DNA of 56,711 nucleotides from an uncultured Acetatifactor sp. (GTDB taxonomy: Bacteria; Bacillota; Clostridia; Lachnospirales; Lachnospiraceae), in assembly GCA_934402375.1 (NCBI GenBank), contig CAKRUB010000017.1:1-56711 (forward strand). Reading direction: 5' to 3'. Both the position numbers and the translations under genes were made by a program. Below, piece by piece: positions 24,097-31,830 of this stretch (positions within the stretch are counted from its first letter, which is position 1; each line of letters opens with the position of its first letter). The notes under the pieces are model-generated. The model saw only the letters and a list, made by a program, of their open reading frames with translations. It did no database searches and was not told the DNA's origin.

Positions 24097-25129
24097 ACTT
24101 GCATAAATAAATTCTTTGTGCTACTATACCTATATAAAGCATATTTCATCTATTGAAATTCAGAGTATTCAATCTATGATTCTTTCTTTATGATTTCAGA
24201 AATTCATGCTTTAAATCCAAACACTGTAAGCAGGAGTTTCTGGAACGGGAACTTCCTGTAAAACAAAAAAAGGAGGTTCTATGGGGAAGGAAAGCAGGAT
24301 TCTCCAGTGGCATCCGGCATTTTATGCGGGAGTGCAGCTCGAACTGGAGAAGGAGGCGGGAGAGCTCGCCTTTGACAATGAGCACCAGCTGGGGACAAAG
24401 CCAAGGGAGATCGATGTATTGATTATCAAGAAGGCGGCGGACTATCGGGTGCAGAAAAATATCGGCAGGATGTTCCGGCGATACAATATTGTGGAGTATA
24501 AGAGCCCCGGAGACTATCTGAGCATCAATGACTTTTACATGGGCTGTGCCTATGTCTGCCTGTATAAAGTAGACACAGCGATGGAGGATGAGCGAAAGAT
24601 AGGAGAGCTTACGCTGACCTTTGCGGCGGCGAGATACCCGAGGAAGCTGATCGCGCATCTGACGAAGGAGCGAGGGTACAGCGTGGAGGAAGCGGAACAG
24701 GGGATATACTATGTGAGGGGAGCGTTTGTGCCGATTCAGATACTGGTGCTCTCAAGATTGTCGGAAAAGGAAAATCTGTGGCTGCGGGTGCTGTCCAATG
24801 AGCTGAAGGAAAAGGAAATCGCTGGGCGCGCGCTGGCGGAGTACAGAAAGCACCAGAATAATGGACTGTACAGCAGCGTGATTGATATCATGATTCGTGC
24901 GAACCGGAAGAGGTTTGTGAAGGAGGGAAGCGGAATGAGTGAAGAATTTGAAAGTCTGTTAAACGAGAAGCTTGCAATGCGGGAGGAGCGGGGAAAAATC
25001 AAAGGACAAATCGAGGGAAAACGTACAACTGCAACGAATTTGAAGAAAATCAACATGCCCGTTGAGCAGATTGCAGAGATCGTTGAGGAGAGCCTCGAGA
25101 CAGTGGAGCAGTGGCTGGAGGGGGCGTAA
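24096..25129 (+). repeat. direct repeat copy B (leader plus nuclease-like gene)
   Basis: Second copy of the 4475-5559 repeat, same orientation. The 185-bp leader is aligned without gaps to copy A. Similarity stops at the gene end; downstream sequences differ. Confidence 0.9.
24281..25129 (+). CDS. PD-(D/E)XK nuclease-superfamily-like protein, copy B
   Basis: 282 residues, starting after AAAAAAGGAGG. It keeps the D45/E72-K74 core of copy A. Residues 65-232 are identical to copy A, whereas substitutions cluster at both ends and the Glu/Gly/Lys tail is 17 residues shorter (RGKIKGQIEGKRT). Such a pattern suggests recent duplication or gene conversion of the middle. The C-terminal VEQIAEIVEESLETVEQW resembles the last helices seen in Rpn-like proteins. 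Function unproven. Confidence 0.65.
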   Translation: MGKESRILQWHPAFYAGVQLELEKEAGELAFDNEHQLGTKPREIDVLIIKKAADYRVQKNIGRMFRRYNIVEYKSPGDYLSINDFYMGCAYVCLYKVDTAMEDERKIGELTLTFAAARYPRKLIAHLTKERGYSVEEAEQGIYYVRGAFVPIQILVLSRLSEKENLWLRVLSNELKEKEIAGRALAEYRKHQNNGLYSSVIDIMIRANRKRFVKEGSGMSEEFESLLNEKLAMREERGKIKGQIEGKRTTATNLKKINMPVEQIAEIVEESLETVEQWLEGA

Positions 25130-25156
25130 CAGAAAGAGGCGTGTAGCCTCGATAAC

Positions 25157-25204
25157 TTGCAAGACAGTGGAATCCATGATAAAATTTTCTCTGTACAGAG
25201 AAAA
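25157..25204 (+). promoter_or_regulatory. promoter with 20-bp perfect palindrome at the start site
   Basis: TTGCAA (25157-25162), 17 bp, TAAAAT (25180-25185). The perfect palindrome TTTTCTCTGTACAGAGAAAA covers 25185-25204, where transcription should begin, so a bound dimer would block it. It would control the VanZ-like, NYN and rarA genes. Confidence 0.65.
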
Positions 25205-25224
25205 GAAGGAGCTGGAAGTTTATT

Positions 25225-25638
25225 ATGGGAAAATATTTATACTGGATTGTGGAGCAGATTGCACGGGTACATAACTGGCTGTTAAAGCTGAATGATGCCT
25301 ATGAATACAATTTTTCCGATAAGGAGCTGCATTTTCTGATCATAGGAGCGCTTGGCATGGCGATGATCTTCGTGATATATCCGCTTTTTAAATGGCTTGC
25401 GCGGAAAAATCATGTCATGGTTATCAGTTGGATTTATGTGTTTACCCTGATTATTGTCATCACCTTTGCCATTGAGATAGGACAGAGGGTGACGAATACA
25501 GGTGTGATGGAGTTTGCGGATATCATGTTTGGCGTGCTGGGATTTATCTGCATGTTTTTTGTATTTGCATTCATCAGGGAAATATGGCATCTTATCAGAA
25601 GGCTGCTGAACAGAAGAAATAAGGAAGAGCAGGAGTGA
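25225..25638 (+). CDS. small VanZ-like membrane protein
   Basis: 137 residues with three or four hydrophobic segments (~40-58, 68-86, 103-122). The motif EIGQRVTNTGVMEFADIM with a following GVLGF resembles VanZ-like proteins, where an acidic EIxQ and a D-I/V-x-x-N/G element are conserved. The family is linked to glycopeptide tolerance and envelope functions, though most members are uncharacterised. Ribosome site AAGGAGCTGG. The stop overlaps the next upstream possible GTG start. Confidence 0.55.
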   Translation: MGKYLYWIVEQIARVHNWLLKLNDAYEYNFSDKELHFLIIGALGMAMIFVIYPLFKWLARKNHVMVISWIYVFTLIIVITFAIEIGQRVTNTGVMEFADIMFGVLGFICMFFVFAFIREIWHLIRRLLNRRNKEEQE

Positions 25639-25655
25639 AAACAGGAGGAGTGAAA

Positions 25656-26609
25656 ATGGAGGAGGTTGTTGAAAACCTTACGGCGGAGAGAATGCAGTTT
25701 GCGGTGTTGATCGATGCGGATAACATCAGTTCCAAATATGCGGCAACAATTTTTGAGGAGCTGGAGAAGTTCGGGTTATCGACCTATCGACGGATTTACG
25801 GAAACTGGTCTAAGAGCAATGGATGGAATGAGGGGCTTTTACTGGAATATTCGATCATGCCGGTGCAGCAGTTCTCCTATACGACGGGGAAGAATGCGAC
25901 GGACATGGCAATGGTCATTGATTCGATGGATATTCTCTATAAGAACAAGGTGCAGGGCTTCTGTCTGGTGACGAGTGACAGCGATTTTACCAGACTCGCC
26001 ATGCGGCTGCGGGAGGAGAATATGTTCGTTCTGGGCATGGGCGAGTCGAAGACGCCGCTGGCATTGACGAGAGCCTGTAACAAATTTATTCACCTGAACC
26101 TTGTGGCGGAGCAGAATAAGGCGTTGGAGGGCAACGAGAACCTCGAGGGCGCGGAGGAGCAGAACGTGACTTCCATTCAGGAGGTACGTCAGGCGATTCT
26201 TGCCCTGATCAACGAGAATGACGGCAAGCAGGTTGACCTTGCGCGTATCGGAAACAGGCTGAACGATAAGTTTTCAGACTTTGATGTGCGAAATTACGGC
26301 TATACTAAGCTGAGTACCATGGTGGCACAGGAGCTGCCTGATCTGAGCGTGAAGAAGGTCAATAATCAGCATTATGTCGAGCGGCGTTCCACGCTGACGA
26401 AGACGGAGCTTGAGAGGGAAATCTATAATCTGATCGAAAAGAGCGGCGGTGTCATTGATAATCTGTCCACTCTGAATGATGAGCTTCATAAGAAGTACAA
26501 GCAGCTCGATTTTAAACAGTTTGGTTTCAGCAGAATATCGAGTTTTCTGCGCAGTATGAAATCCGTCACCGTTCATGAAAATCAGGTGACGTTAAAGGAC
26601 GGAAAGTAG
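25656..26609 (+). CDS. NYN-domain (LabA/DUF88-like) protein with LOTUS/OST-HTH tail
   Basis: 317 residues from ATG 25656, which has CAGGAGGAGTG upstream; a GTG at 25635 is in frame but would place that site within the gene. The N-terminal PIN-like NYN domain has acidic residues at FAVLIDADNIS, NATDMAMVIDSMD and LVTSDSDF. Two C-terminal winged-helix segments (~175-245 and ~255-315; each with YGYTKLSTM or FGFSRISSFL) match OST-HTH/LOTUS domains. It is likely an RNA-processing or RNA-binding protein. It lies 15 nt upstream of rarA in one operon. Confidence 0.85.
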   Translation: MEEVVENLTAERMQFAVLIDADNISSKYAATIFEELEKFGLSTYRRIYGNWSKSNGWNEGLLLEYSIMPVQQFSYTTGKNATDMAMVIDSMDILYKNKVQGFCLVTSDSDFTRLAMRLREENMFVLGMGESKTPLALTRACNKFIHLNLVAEQNKALEGNENLEGAEEQNVTSIQEVRQAILALINENDGKQVDLARIGNRLNDKFSDFDVRNYGYTKLSTMVAQELPDLSVKKVNNQHYVERRSTLTKTELEREIYNLIEKSGGVIDNLSTLNDELHKKYKQLDFKQFGFSRISSFLRSMKSVTVHENQVTLKDGK

Positions 26610-26624
26610 CAGAGAGAAGACGGC

Positions 26625-27962
26625 ATGGACATTTTTGAATATATGCGCAGCACCAATATGGAGAAGGAAGCGCCGCTTGCGGCGCGGATGCGTCCAAGGA
26701 CATTGGATGAGGTAGTCGGGCAGGAGCACATCATAGGCAAGGACAAGCTGCTGTATCGCGCCATCAAGGCGGACAAGATCAGCTCGATCATCTTTTACGG
26801 GCCTCCCGGCACCGGGAAAACGACGCTGGCAAAGGTCATAGCGAATACGACAAGCGCGGAGTTTACCCAGATCAATGCGACGGTTGCCGGGAAAAAGGAC
26901 ATGGAGGAGGTCGTTGCAAAGGCGAAGGATCTACAGGGAATGTACGGAAAGAGGACGATCCTGTTCATTGACGAGATACATCGCTTTAATAAAAGCCAGC
27001 AGGATTATCTGCTTCCCTTTGTCGAGGACGGTACGCTGATATTGATCGGTGCGACGACGGAGAATCCGTATTTTGAGGTTAATGGGGCTTTGATTTCCCG
27101 CTCGGTCATTTTTGAATTGAAGCCCATTCCGCCGGAGGCAATCAAGGAATTGATCAGAAAGGCGGTCTATGACAGTGACAGAGGCATGGGTGCCTATGAT
27201 GCGGTGATCGACGATGCCGCTGTGGATTTTCTCGCTGAGCTTTCCGGTGGGGATGCAAGACATGCCCTGAATGCGGTTGAACTTGGCATTATGACGACGG
27301 AGAGAGACGTCTCTGACGGCAAGATTCATATTACGCTTGAGGTTGTGCAGGAGTGTATTCAGAAGAGAACGCTCCGCTATGACAAAACCGGTGACAACCA
27401 TTATGATACGATTTCGGCATTTATCAAGAGCATGAGGGGTTCTGATCCGGATGCAGCGGTATATTATCTGGCAAGAATGCTTTATGCAGGGGAAGAGGTC
27501 GCGTTCATTGCGAGACGTATTATGATATGTGCGGCGGAGGATGTGGGAAATGCGGATCCGCAGGCGCTTGTTGTGGCGACAAATGCCTCCATGGCGGTGG
27601 AGCGCATCGGAATGCCGGAGGCGCAGATTATTCTGGCGCAGGCTGCTGCCTATGTGGCATGTGCACCGAAGAGCAATGCAAGCTGTGAGGCAATTTTCAG
27701 TGCTATGCAGGCGGTGGAAAGAACAGGAAATCTGCCGATTCCGACGCATTTGCAGGACGCACATTACAAAGGAGCGGCAAAATTGGGACATGGTACAGGA
27801 TATAAGTATGCGCATGATTATCCCAACCATTATGTGAGACAGCAGTATCTGCCTTACGAACTGGATGGACAGGAGTTTTACAAACCATCAGGAAATGGTT
27901 ATGAGGTAAAGATCAGAGAGCATATGAAGAGGATAAAATCAGAGGCAGAGCAGGAGGACTAG
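26625..27962 (+). CDS. rarA: replication-associated recombination protein A
   Basis: 445 residues, typical of RarA/MgsA. N-terminal APLAARMRPRTLDEVVGQ-type opening, Walker A GPPGTGKTTLAK, Walker B ILFIDEIHRFNKSQQ, sensor region GATTENPYFEVN. The C-terminal MgsA tetramerisation region includes CAAEDVGNADPQA. This clamp-loader-like AAA+ ATPase acts at stalled replication forks. It ends with a 4-bp overlap with the convergent DUF4364 gene. Confidence 0.95.
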   Translation: MDIFEYMRSTNMEKEAPLAARMRPRTLDEVVGQEHIIGKDKLLYRAIKADKISSIIFYGPPGTGKTTLAKVIANTTSAEFTQINATVAGKKDMEEVVAKAKDLQGMYGKRTILFIDEIHRFNKSQQDYLLPFVEDGTLILIGATTENPYFEVNGALISRSVIFELKPIPPEAIKELIRKAVYDSDRGMGAYDAVIDDAAVDFLAELSGGDARHALNAVELGIMTTERDVSDGKIHITLEVVQECIQKRTLRYDKTGDNHYDTISAFIKSMRGSDPDAAVYYLARMLYAGEEVAFIARRIMICAAEDVGNADPQALVVATNASMAVERIGMPEAQIILAQAAAYVACAPKSNASCEAIFSAMQAVERTGNLPIPTHLQDAHYKGAAKLGHGTGYKYAHDYPNHYVRQQYLPYELDGQEFYKPSGNGYEVKIREHMKRIKSEAEQED

Positions 27963-28474
27963 AAGAGCTGTCGGATCAGGTATTGGTAAATATTCTGATT
28001 CTTCTTCTGCCAGTTGTCGCAGATCGCGGCGGCTGTTGTCTCGTCTGGAACGGACAGAGTGATGTCGACTACGCGGATGCCTCTGTCCTTTGCAACCAGA
28101 TGCGCCTCGTATTCGCCGGAGGTGGACTTATAATAGTCGCCCAGCACGGAGACCTCATTGCGCAGAGAAAATTCATTTTCGCGGAAATAGGTATTGATTT
28201 CCTGCTTGATGGCGTCGCTGATACGGTTCTGGAAGAAATTGAGGGTGTCGCGTCCTTCGGCGGTGATCGCGAGATGCGTGCGGTTGCGTATGGTCTCGGA
28301 GGAGATCATATTGGCATCGGTCAGTTCGTTGATTACCTGCTGGAGAGTAAGAAAATTTGTATATTCGCGGCCAAGGATAAAGTCACTGACCTGGGCGGTC
28401 GTCATAGGAAAGCTGACACGGTTCAGCATATAGAGTACAATCAGTTTATAGAGAGTCAAAGGGTCTTGTATCAT
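27959..28474 (-). CDS. DUF4364 family protein (winged-helix type)
   Basis: 171 residues. The opening DPLTLYKLIVLYMLNRV and TTAQVSDFILGREYTNFLTL match DUF4364, a clostridial family with a PadR/MarR-like winged helix at the N terminus and an alpha-beta C-terminal part. Probably a regulator, with unknown targets. Its start overlaps the stop of the radical SAM gene (4 bp). Confidence 0.85.
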   Translation of the reverse strand: MIQDPLTLYKLIVLYMLNRVSFPMTTAQVSDFILGREYTNFLTLQQVINELTDANMISSETIRNRTHLAITAEGRDTLNFFQNRISDAIKQEINTYFRENEFSLRNEVSVLGDYYKSTSGEYEAHLVAKDRGIRVVDITLSVPDETTAAAICDNWQKKNQNIYQYLIRQLF

Positions 28475-29403
28475 AATTTCCTCACAATTCTATCGCCCTG
28501 ATGGGCATTTTTCTTTTTCATGAGCGCGTGCAGACTGTTGAGCACGTCGCGTTTATCGGCGCTCCACTGCGGAGCAATCAGTATTTTTTTCGGACCATCC
28601 CCCGTCACACGATGTACGACAATATCGGGAGAGAGCGCTTCCAGACAGTTTGTCACGATCCCGAGATAGACGTCCTTCGTCAGCACCTTGAAATCCCCAT
28701 TTCGGTAACAATCCGCCAGATCTGTGTTTTCCAGCACATGTAAAAGCTGCAGTTTAATGCCGAAGGGATGAAAAGCATTCAGGTATTGAACCGTCTCGAG
28801 CATCTGAGCTTCGGTTTCCCCGGGCAGCCCGAGAATGACGTGTACAATGACGGGAATGCCAATCGCGTTCAGGCGCGTCATGGCAGCCTCAAAGCAGGGA
28901 AGGTCATAGCCTCTGCGGATGAAGTCCGCTGTGGGCTGATGGATAGTCTGCAGCCCTAGCTCTATCCAGATAAATTTATCTGGAAAGCGCTTCTTTAAGG
29001 AGGAGAGCAGCCCAAGCACCTCATCGGGAAGGCAATCCGGTCGTGTGGCAATCGAAATGCCGCATACCAGAGGGAATGAAAGCGCCTCCGTGTAAATTTT
29101 TTCAAGGTAGCTGCAAGGGGCGTAGGTATTCGTGTATGCCTGAAAATAGGCGATAATGCAGGGGGAGGTCATGTCGGGCAGTTTGTCTGCAATTTTTCGG
29201 ATTCCCGCTTCAAGATCGCCCGCAAAGTCACCGCTTCCGCCTGCGCTACAGAAGATACAGCCCCGAGTGCCCAGCGTGCCGTCCCGGTTGGGACAGCTCA
29301 TATGGGCATTCAGGGCCACTTTATAGCATTTATGCTGATAGGTATTTTTGCACCAGGCATCCAGAGAATAATAGGGTTTGCCGTGCCAGTCCGTCTGTGA
29401 CAT
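28471..29403 (-). CDS. radical SAM protein, TIGR01212/YtqA family
   Basis: 310 residues from the ATG at 29403, which has a GGAGGTTAT ribosome site; the open frame upstream overlaps the malic enzyme end and is unlikely. The iron-sulfur cluster Cys lie in CPNRDGTLGTRGCIFCSAGG, as in this family (C-x14-C-x2-C type). Also seen are YFQAYTNTYAP and HVILGLPGE. YtqA-family proteins act on tRNA (wobble selenouridine/2-thiouridine-related chemistry is proposed for some), but the substrate is not settled. Ten bases separate it from the upstream malic enzyme gene. Confidence 0.88.
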   Translation of the reverse strand: MSQTDWHGKPYYSLDAWCKNTYQHKCYKVALNAHMSCPNRDGTLGTRGCIFCSAGGSGDFAGDLEAGIRKIADKLPDMTSPCIIAYFQAYTNTYAPCSYLEKIYTEALSFPLVCGISIATRPDCLPDEVLGLLSSLKKRFPDKFIWIELGLQTIHQPTADFIRRGYDLPCFEAAMTRLNAIGIPVIVHVILGLPGETEAQMLETVQYLNAFHPFGIKLQLLHVLENTDLADCYRNGDFKVLTKDVYLGIVTNCLEALSPDIVVHRVTGDGPKKILIAPQWSADKRDVLNSLHALMKKKNAHQGDRIVRKL

Positions 29404-29413
29404 ATAACCTCCG

Positions 29414-30565
29414 TTAGCGGATATGGGATTTGACAGCTTCTGCGACAAGATCTGCGACTCTCGGGTCGAAGGCCTCCGGCATAATGTTGTCTTCATTCAG
29501 TTCACTCTCGGGAACAAGACCGGCAATCGCTTCGGCGGCAGCCAACTTCATTTCTTCTGTAATCTGTGTGGCGCGTCCCTCCAGAGCACCCTTGAAAATT
29601 CCGGGGAAGGCGACAACATTGTTCACCTGATTCGGGAAATCGCTTCTGCCAGTTCCGACAACGCGCGCACCGGCTGCCTTTGCAATATCGGGCATGATCT
29701 CGGGCACCGGATTTGCCATGGCGAACAAAATGGAATCAGGGTTCATAGAGGCAACCATCTCGGGAGTTACAATGTTGGGAGCCGAGACGCCGACGAAAAT
29801 ATCTGCACCCTTCAGGGCATCCGCGAGAGTACCGGTCTCGTTGTTTGGATTCGTGACTTCCGTCATTTTCTGCTGCATCCAGTTCAGCCCTTCGGTCTCC
29901 TTCGACACAATGCCCACCTTGTCGCACATGACAATGTTGGGGAAGCCGTAGGTCAGAAGCAGCTTTGTGATGGCAACACCGGCGCTTCCGGCACCGTTGA
30001 CAACGACCTTGCAGTCCTCCTTGCGTTTCTTAACAACCTTCAGACCGTTGATGATACCGGCGAGCACGACAATGGCGGTACCGTGCTGGTCGTCGTGAAA
30101 TACAGGAATATCAAGAGTTGCCTTGAGTCTTTCCTCGATCTCAAAGCATCTGGGTGCGCTGATGTCCTCAAGGTTGATTCCGCCGAAGCCCGGGGCAAGC
30201 CATGTGACAGCCTTGATGATTTCCTCAGTGTCCTGCGTGTCGAGGCAGATCGGCACAGCGTTGACTCCGCCGAACTCCTTGAACAATACAGCCTTTCCCT
30301 CCATGACAGGCATCGCGGCGTGGGGACCGATATTTCCGAGACCGAGGACAGCACTGCCGTCGGAAACGACAGCGACGGTGTTTGCCTTCATGGTATATTT
30401 GTAAGCGGCTTCCTTATCCTTGGCAATGACCCTGCAGGGCTCAGCGACGCCGGGGGTATAGGCGATAGCCAGATCCTCGCGGTTTTTTACGGGCGCCTTT
30501 GCCGTCGTCTCGAGCTTTCCGTTCCACTTTTCATGCATCAGCAGTGCTTTTTCGTTGGTTGTCAT
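29414..30565 (-). CDS. NAD(P)-dependent malic enzyme
   Basis: 383 residues from ATG 30565 (AGAGGTAATATC before it). Motifs: LAIAYTPGVAEPCR, FHDDQHGTAIVVLAGIIN, VVNGAGSAGVAITKLLL and VGTGRSDFPNQVNN. This is the short bacterial form without a phosphotransacetylase domain. It converts malate to pyruvate and CO2. Translation of the radical SAM gene follows, so they share a message. Confidence 0.95.
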   Translation of the reverse strand: MTTNEKALLMHEKWNGKLETTAKAPVKNREDLAIAYTPGVAEPCRVIAKDKEAAYKYTMKANTVAVVSDGSAVLGLGNIGPHAAMPVMEGKAVLFKEFGGVNAVPICLDTQDTEEIIKAVTWLAPGFGGINLEDISAPRCFEIEERLKATLDIPVFHDDQHGTAIVVLAGIINGLKVVKKRKEDCKVVVNGAGSAGVAITKLLLTYGFPNIVMCDKVGIVSKETEGLNWMQQKMTEVTNPNNETGTLADALKGADIFVGVSAPNIVTPEMVASMNPDSILFAMANPVPEIMPDIAKAAGARVVGTGRSDFPNQVNNVVAFPGIFKGALEGRATQITEEMKLAAAEAIAGLVPESELNEDNIMPEAFDPRVADLVAEAVKSHIR

Positions 30566-30617
30566 GATATTACCTCTTTTCTGTTTTTGTTCGGTCTGTC
30601 TTGAAACAATTACAACT

Positions 30618-30646
30618 ATCATATAATATTTCGTAGTCCTTCGCAA
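30618..30646 (-). promoter_or_regulatory. promoter of the malic enzyme operon
   Basis: On the minus strand TTGCGA (30646-30641), 17 bp, TATGAT (30623-30618), about 50 nt before the start codon. Confidence 0.6.
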
Positions 30647-30661
30647 GGACAATCGAGCGAT

Positions 30662-31693
30662 TTACCCGTTGGGCTTAAGGAGTTTCTGCCGCAGCCACCC
30701 TGAGAGCCGTTTCTCAATGATTTCATATCCGAAAAGCGCAAGAATTGTGCTGACGGCAAAGCTGACAGCGACACCTAAAAATGCCCGGGGAGAGGCGGTG
30801 CTGCAGTCAAATACCTTTCTGTCAAGGAAGACCACCGGATAATAGTGCAGAAGATACAGCGAAAAGCTGACATCACCTAACCGGGTAAGCGGAACCGGCA
30901 TTTTTAGATATAGACCGATGAGGAAGAAGCACACGAGGATGACCAGTGCAGGCAGACCCCAGAGCAGGAGTCTGCGGAAGCCTATCGTATTCGTAGCCTG
31001 TTTGGTTATCAGAAGTCCTCCCAAACACAGTATTGCCGTGGCAAAGGAAAAAGGTAACAGGAGACGGGGAAGTCTTCCGGACATATGCAGCGTATAGAGT
31101 CGGTGGCAGATATGCTCAGCAACCATTCCTAAAATGAACTCGAGCATGACGGGATTGCCGTAAAAGCTTAAGAACGGTGAGGCAGATGGAAAAAGTGCAG
31201 CCAGCATAACAGTGATTAACAGCAGACCACTGCAGATCAGCCCGCGGTATTTATGGCTGATCCTGAGAGATATATAAAATATAAAATAAAAGAAAATTTC
31301 ACAATTTACCGTCCAGCCGACCCGAAGCAGAGGCTGGAGAACACCGCCTCCGATGTCGAACGGAATGAAGAGAAGGCTCTTCAGCAGAAAGACCGGGTCT
31401 GCCTTTGTCTGTGCGAACAGTCCGGGTGCAAGCAGCAGAAGGACATAGGTTGCGAGCGTCATCAGCCAGTAAAAAGGAAGGATTCGGATGAGCCGCTTGG
31501 AAAGAAAGTGATCGGTGCTTTTCTGCGTGGAAAAAAGGATCATGAATCCGCTGATGCAGAAAAAAATGTCAACGCCGAAGGCTCCGCAGTTTAGAAAACG
31601 GATATGCTCAAGCACTACAAAAAGCGCGGCAATGCCGCGCAGTGCCTGTATACTGTTAAATTTTGTCGCGTAAAAGTCATTCTCTCTGTCCAT
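30662..31693 (-). CDS. acyltransferase 3 family membrane protein
   Basis: 343 residues from ATG 31693. About ten hydrophobic segments. The opening FNSIQALRGIAALFVVLEHI and the FGVDIFFCISGFMI segment are hallmarks of acyltransferase-3 (OafA/NodX-like) proteins that O-acetylate or otherwise acylate envelope polysaccharides. No ribosome site is visible; a promoter -10 lies directly before the ATG. No sugar-modification genes are nearby. Confidence 0.88.
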   Translation of the reverse strand: MDRENDFYATKFNSIQALRGIAALFVVLEHIRFLNCGAFGVDIFFCISGFMILFSTQKSTDHFLSKRLIRILPFYWLMTLATYVLLLLAPGLFAQTKADPVFLLKSLLFIPFDIGGGVLQPLLRVGWTVNCEIFFYFIFYISLRISHKYRGLICSGLLLITVMLAALFPSASPFLSFYGNPVMLEFILGMVAEHICHRLYTLHMSGRLPRLLLPFSFATAILCLGGLLITKQATNTIGFRRLLLWGLPALVILVCFFLIGLYLKMPVPLTRLGDVSFSLYLLHYYPVVFLDRKVFDCSTASPRAFLGVAVSFAVSTILALFGYEIIEKRLSGWLRQKLLKPNG

Positions 31694-31699
31694 GGCTTT

Positions 31700-31727
31700 A
31701 TTATAGCATCTGAATTCGGCTTTGCAA
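31700..31727 (-). promoter_or_regulatory. promoter abutting the acyltransferase start (leaderless?)
   Basis: Minus-strand TTGCAA (31727-31722), 16 bp, TATAAT (31705-31700). The ATG at 31693 starts only six bases after the -10, so the message would have little or no leader. Confidence 0.5.
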
Positions 31728-31830
31728 GCAGAGATATTTCTGAATTTTTCCCTTGCGATTCTCGGGGCTTGAAGATAAAATGGAGATGGTTGCACAATAC
31801 AAAAGAGGTCGGGAAAGGCGGGTGACAGAG

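Noticed and set aside
25225..25638. Possible EssA or other T7SS membrane component
   Set aside because: It lies outside the island terminator, after repeat copy B, and its motif fits VanZ-like proteins better.
29423..30604. 393-codon plus-strand open frame
   Set aside because: Antisense to the malic enzyme gene, whose motifs are unmistakable.
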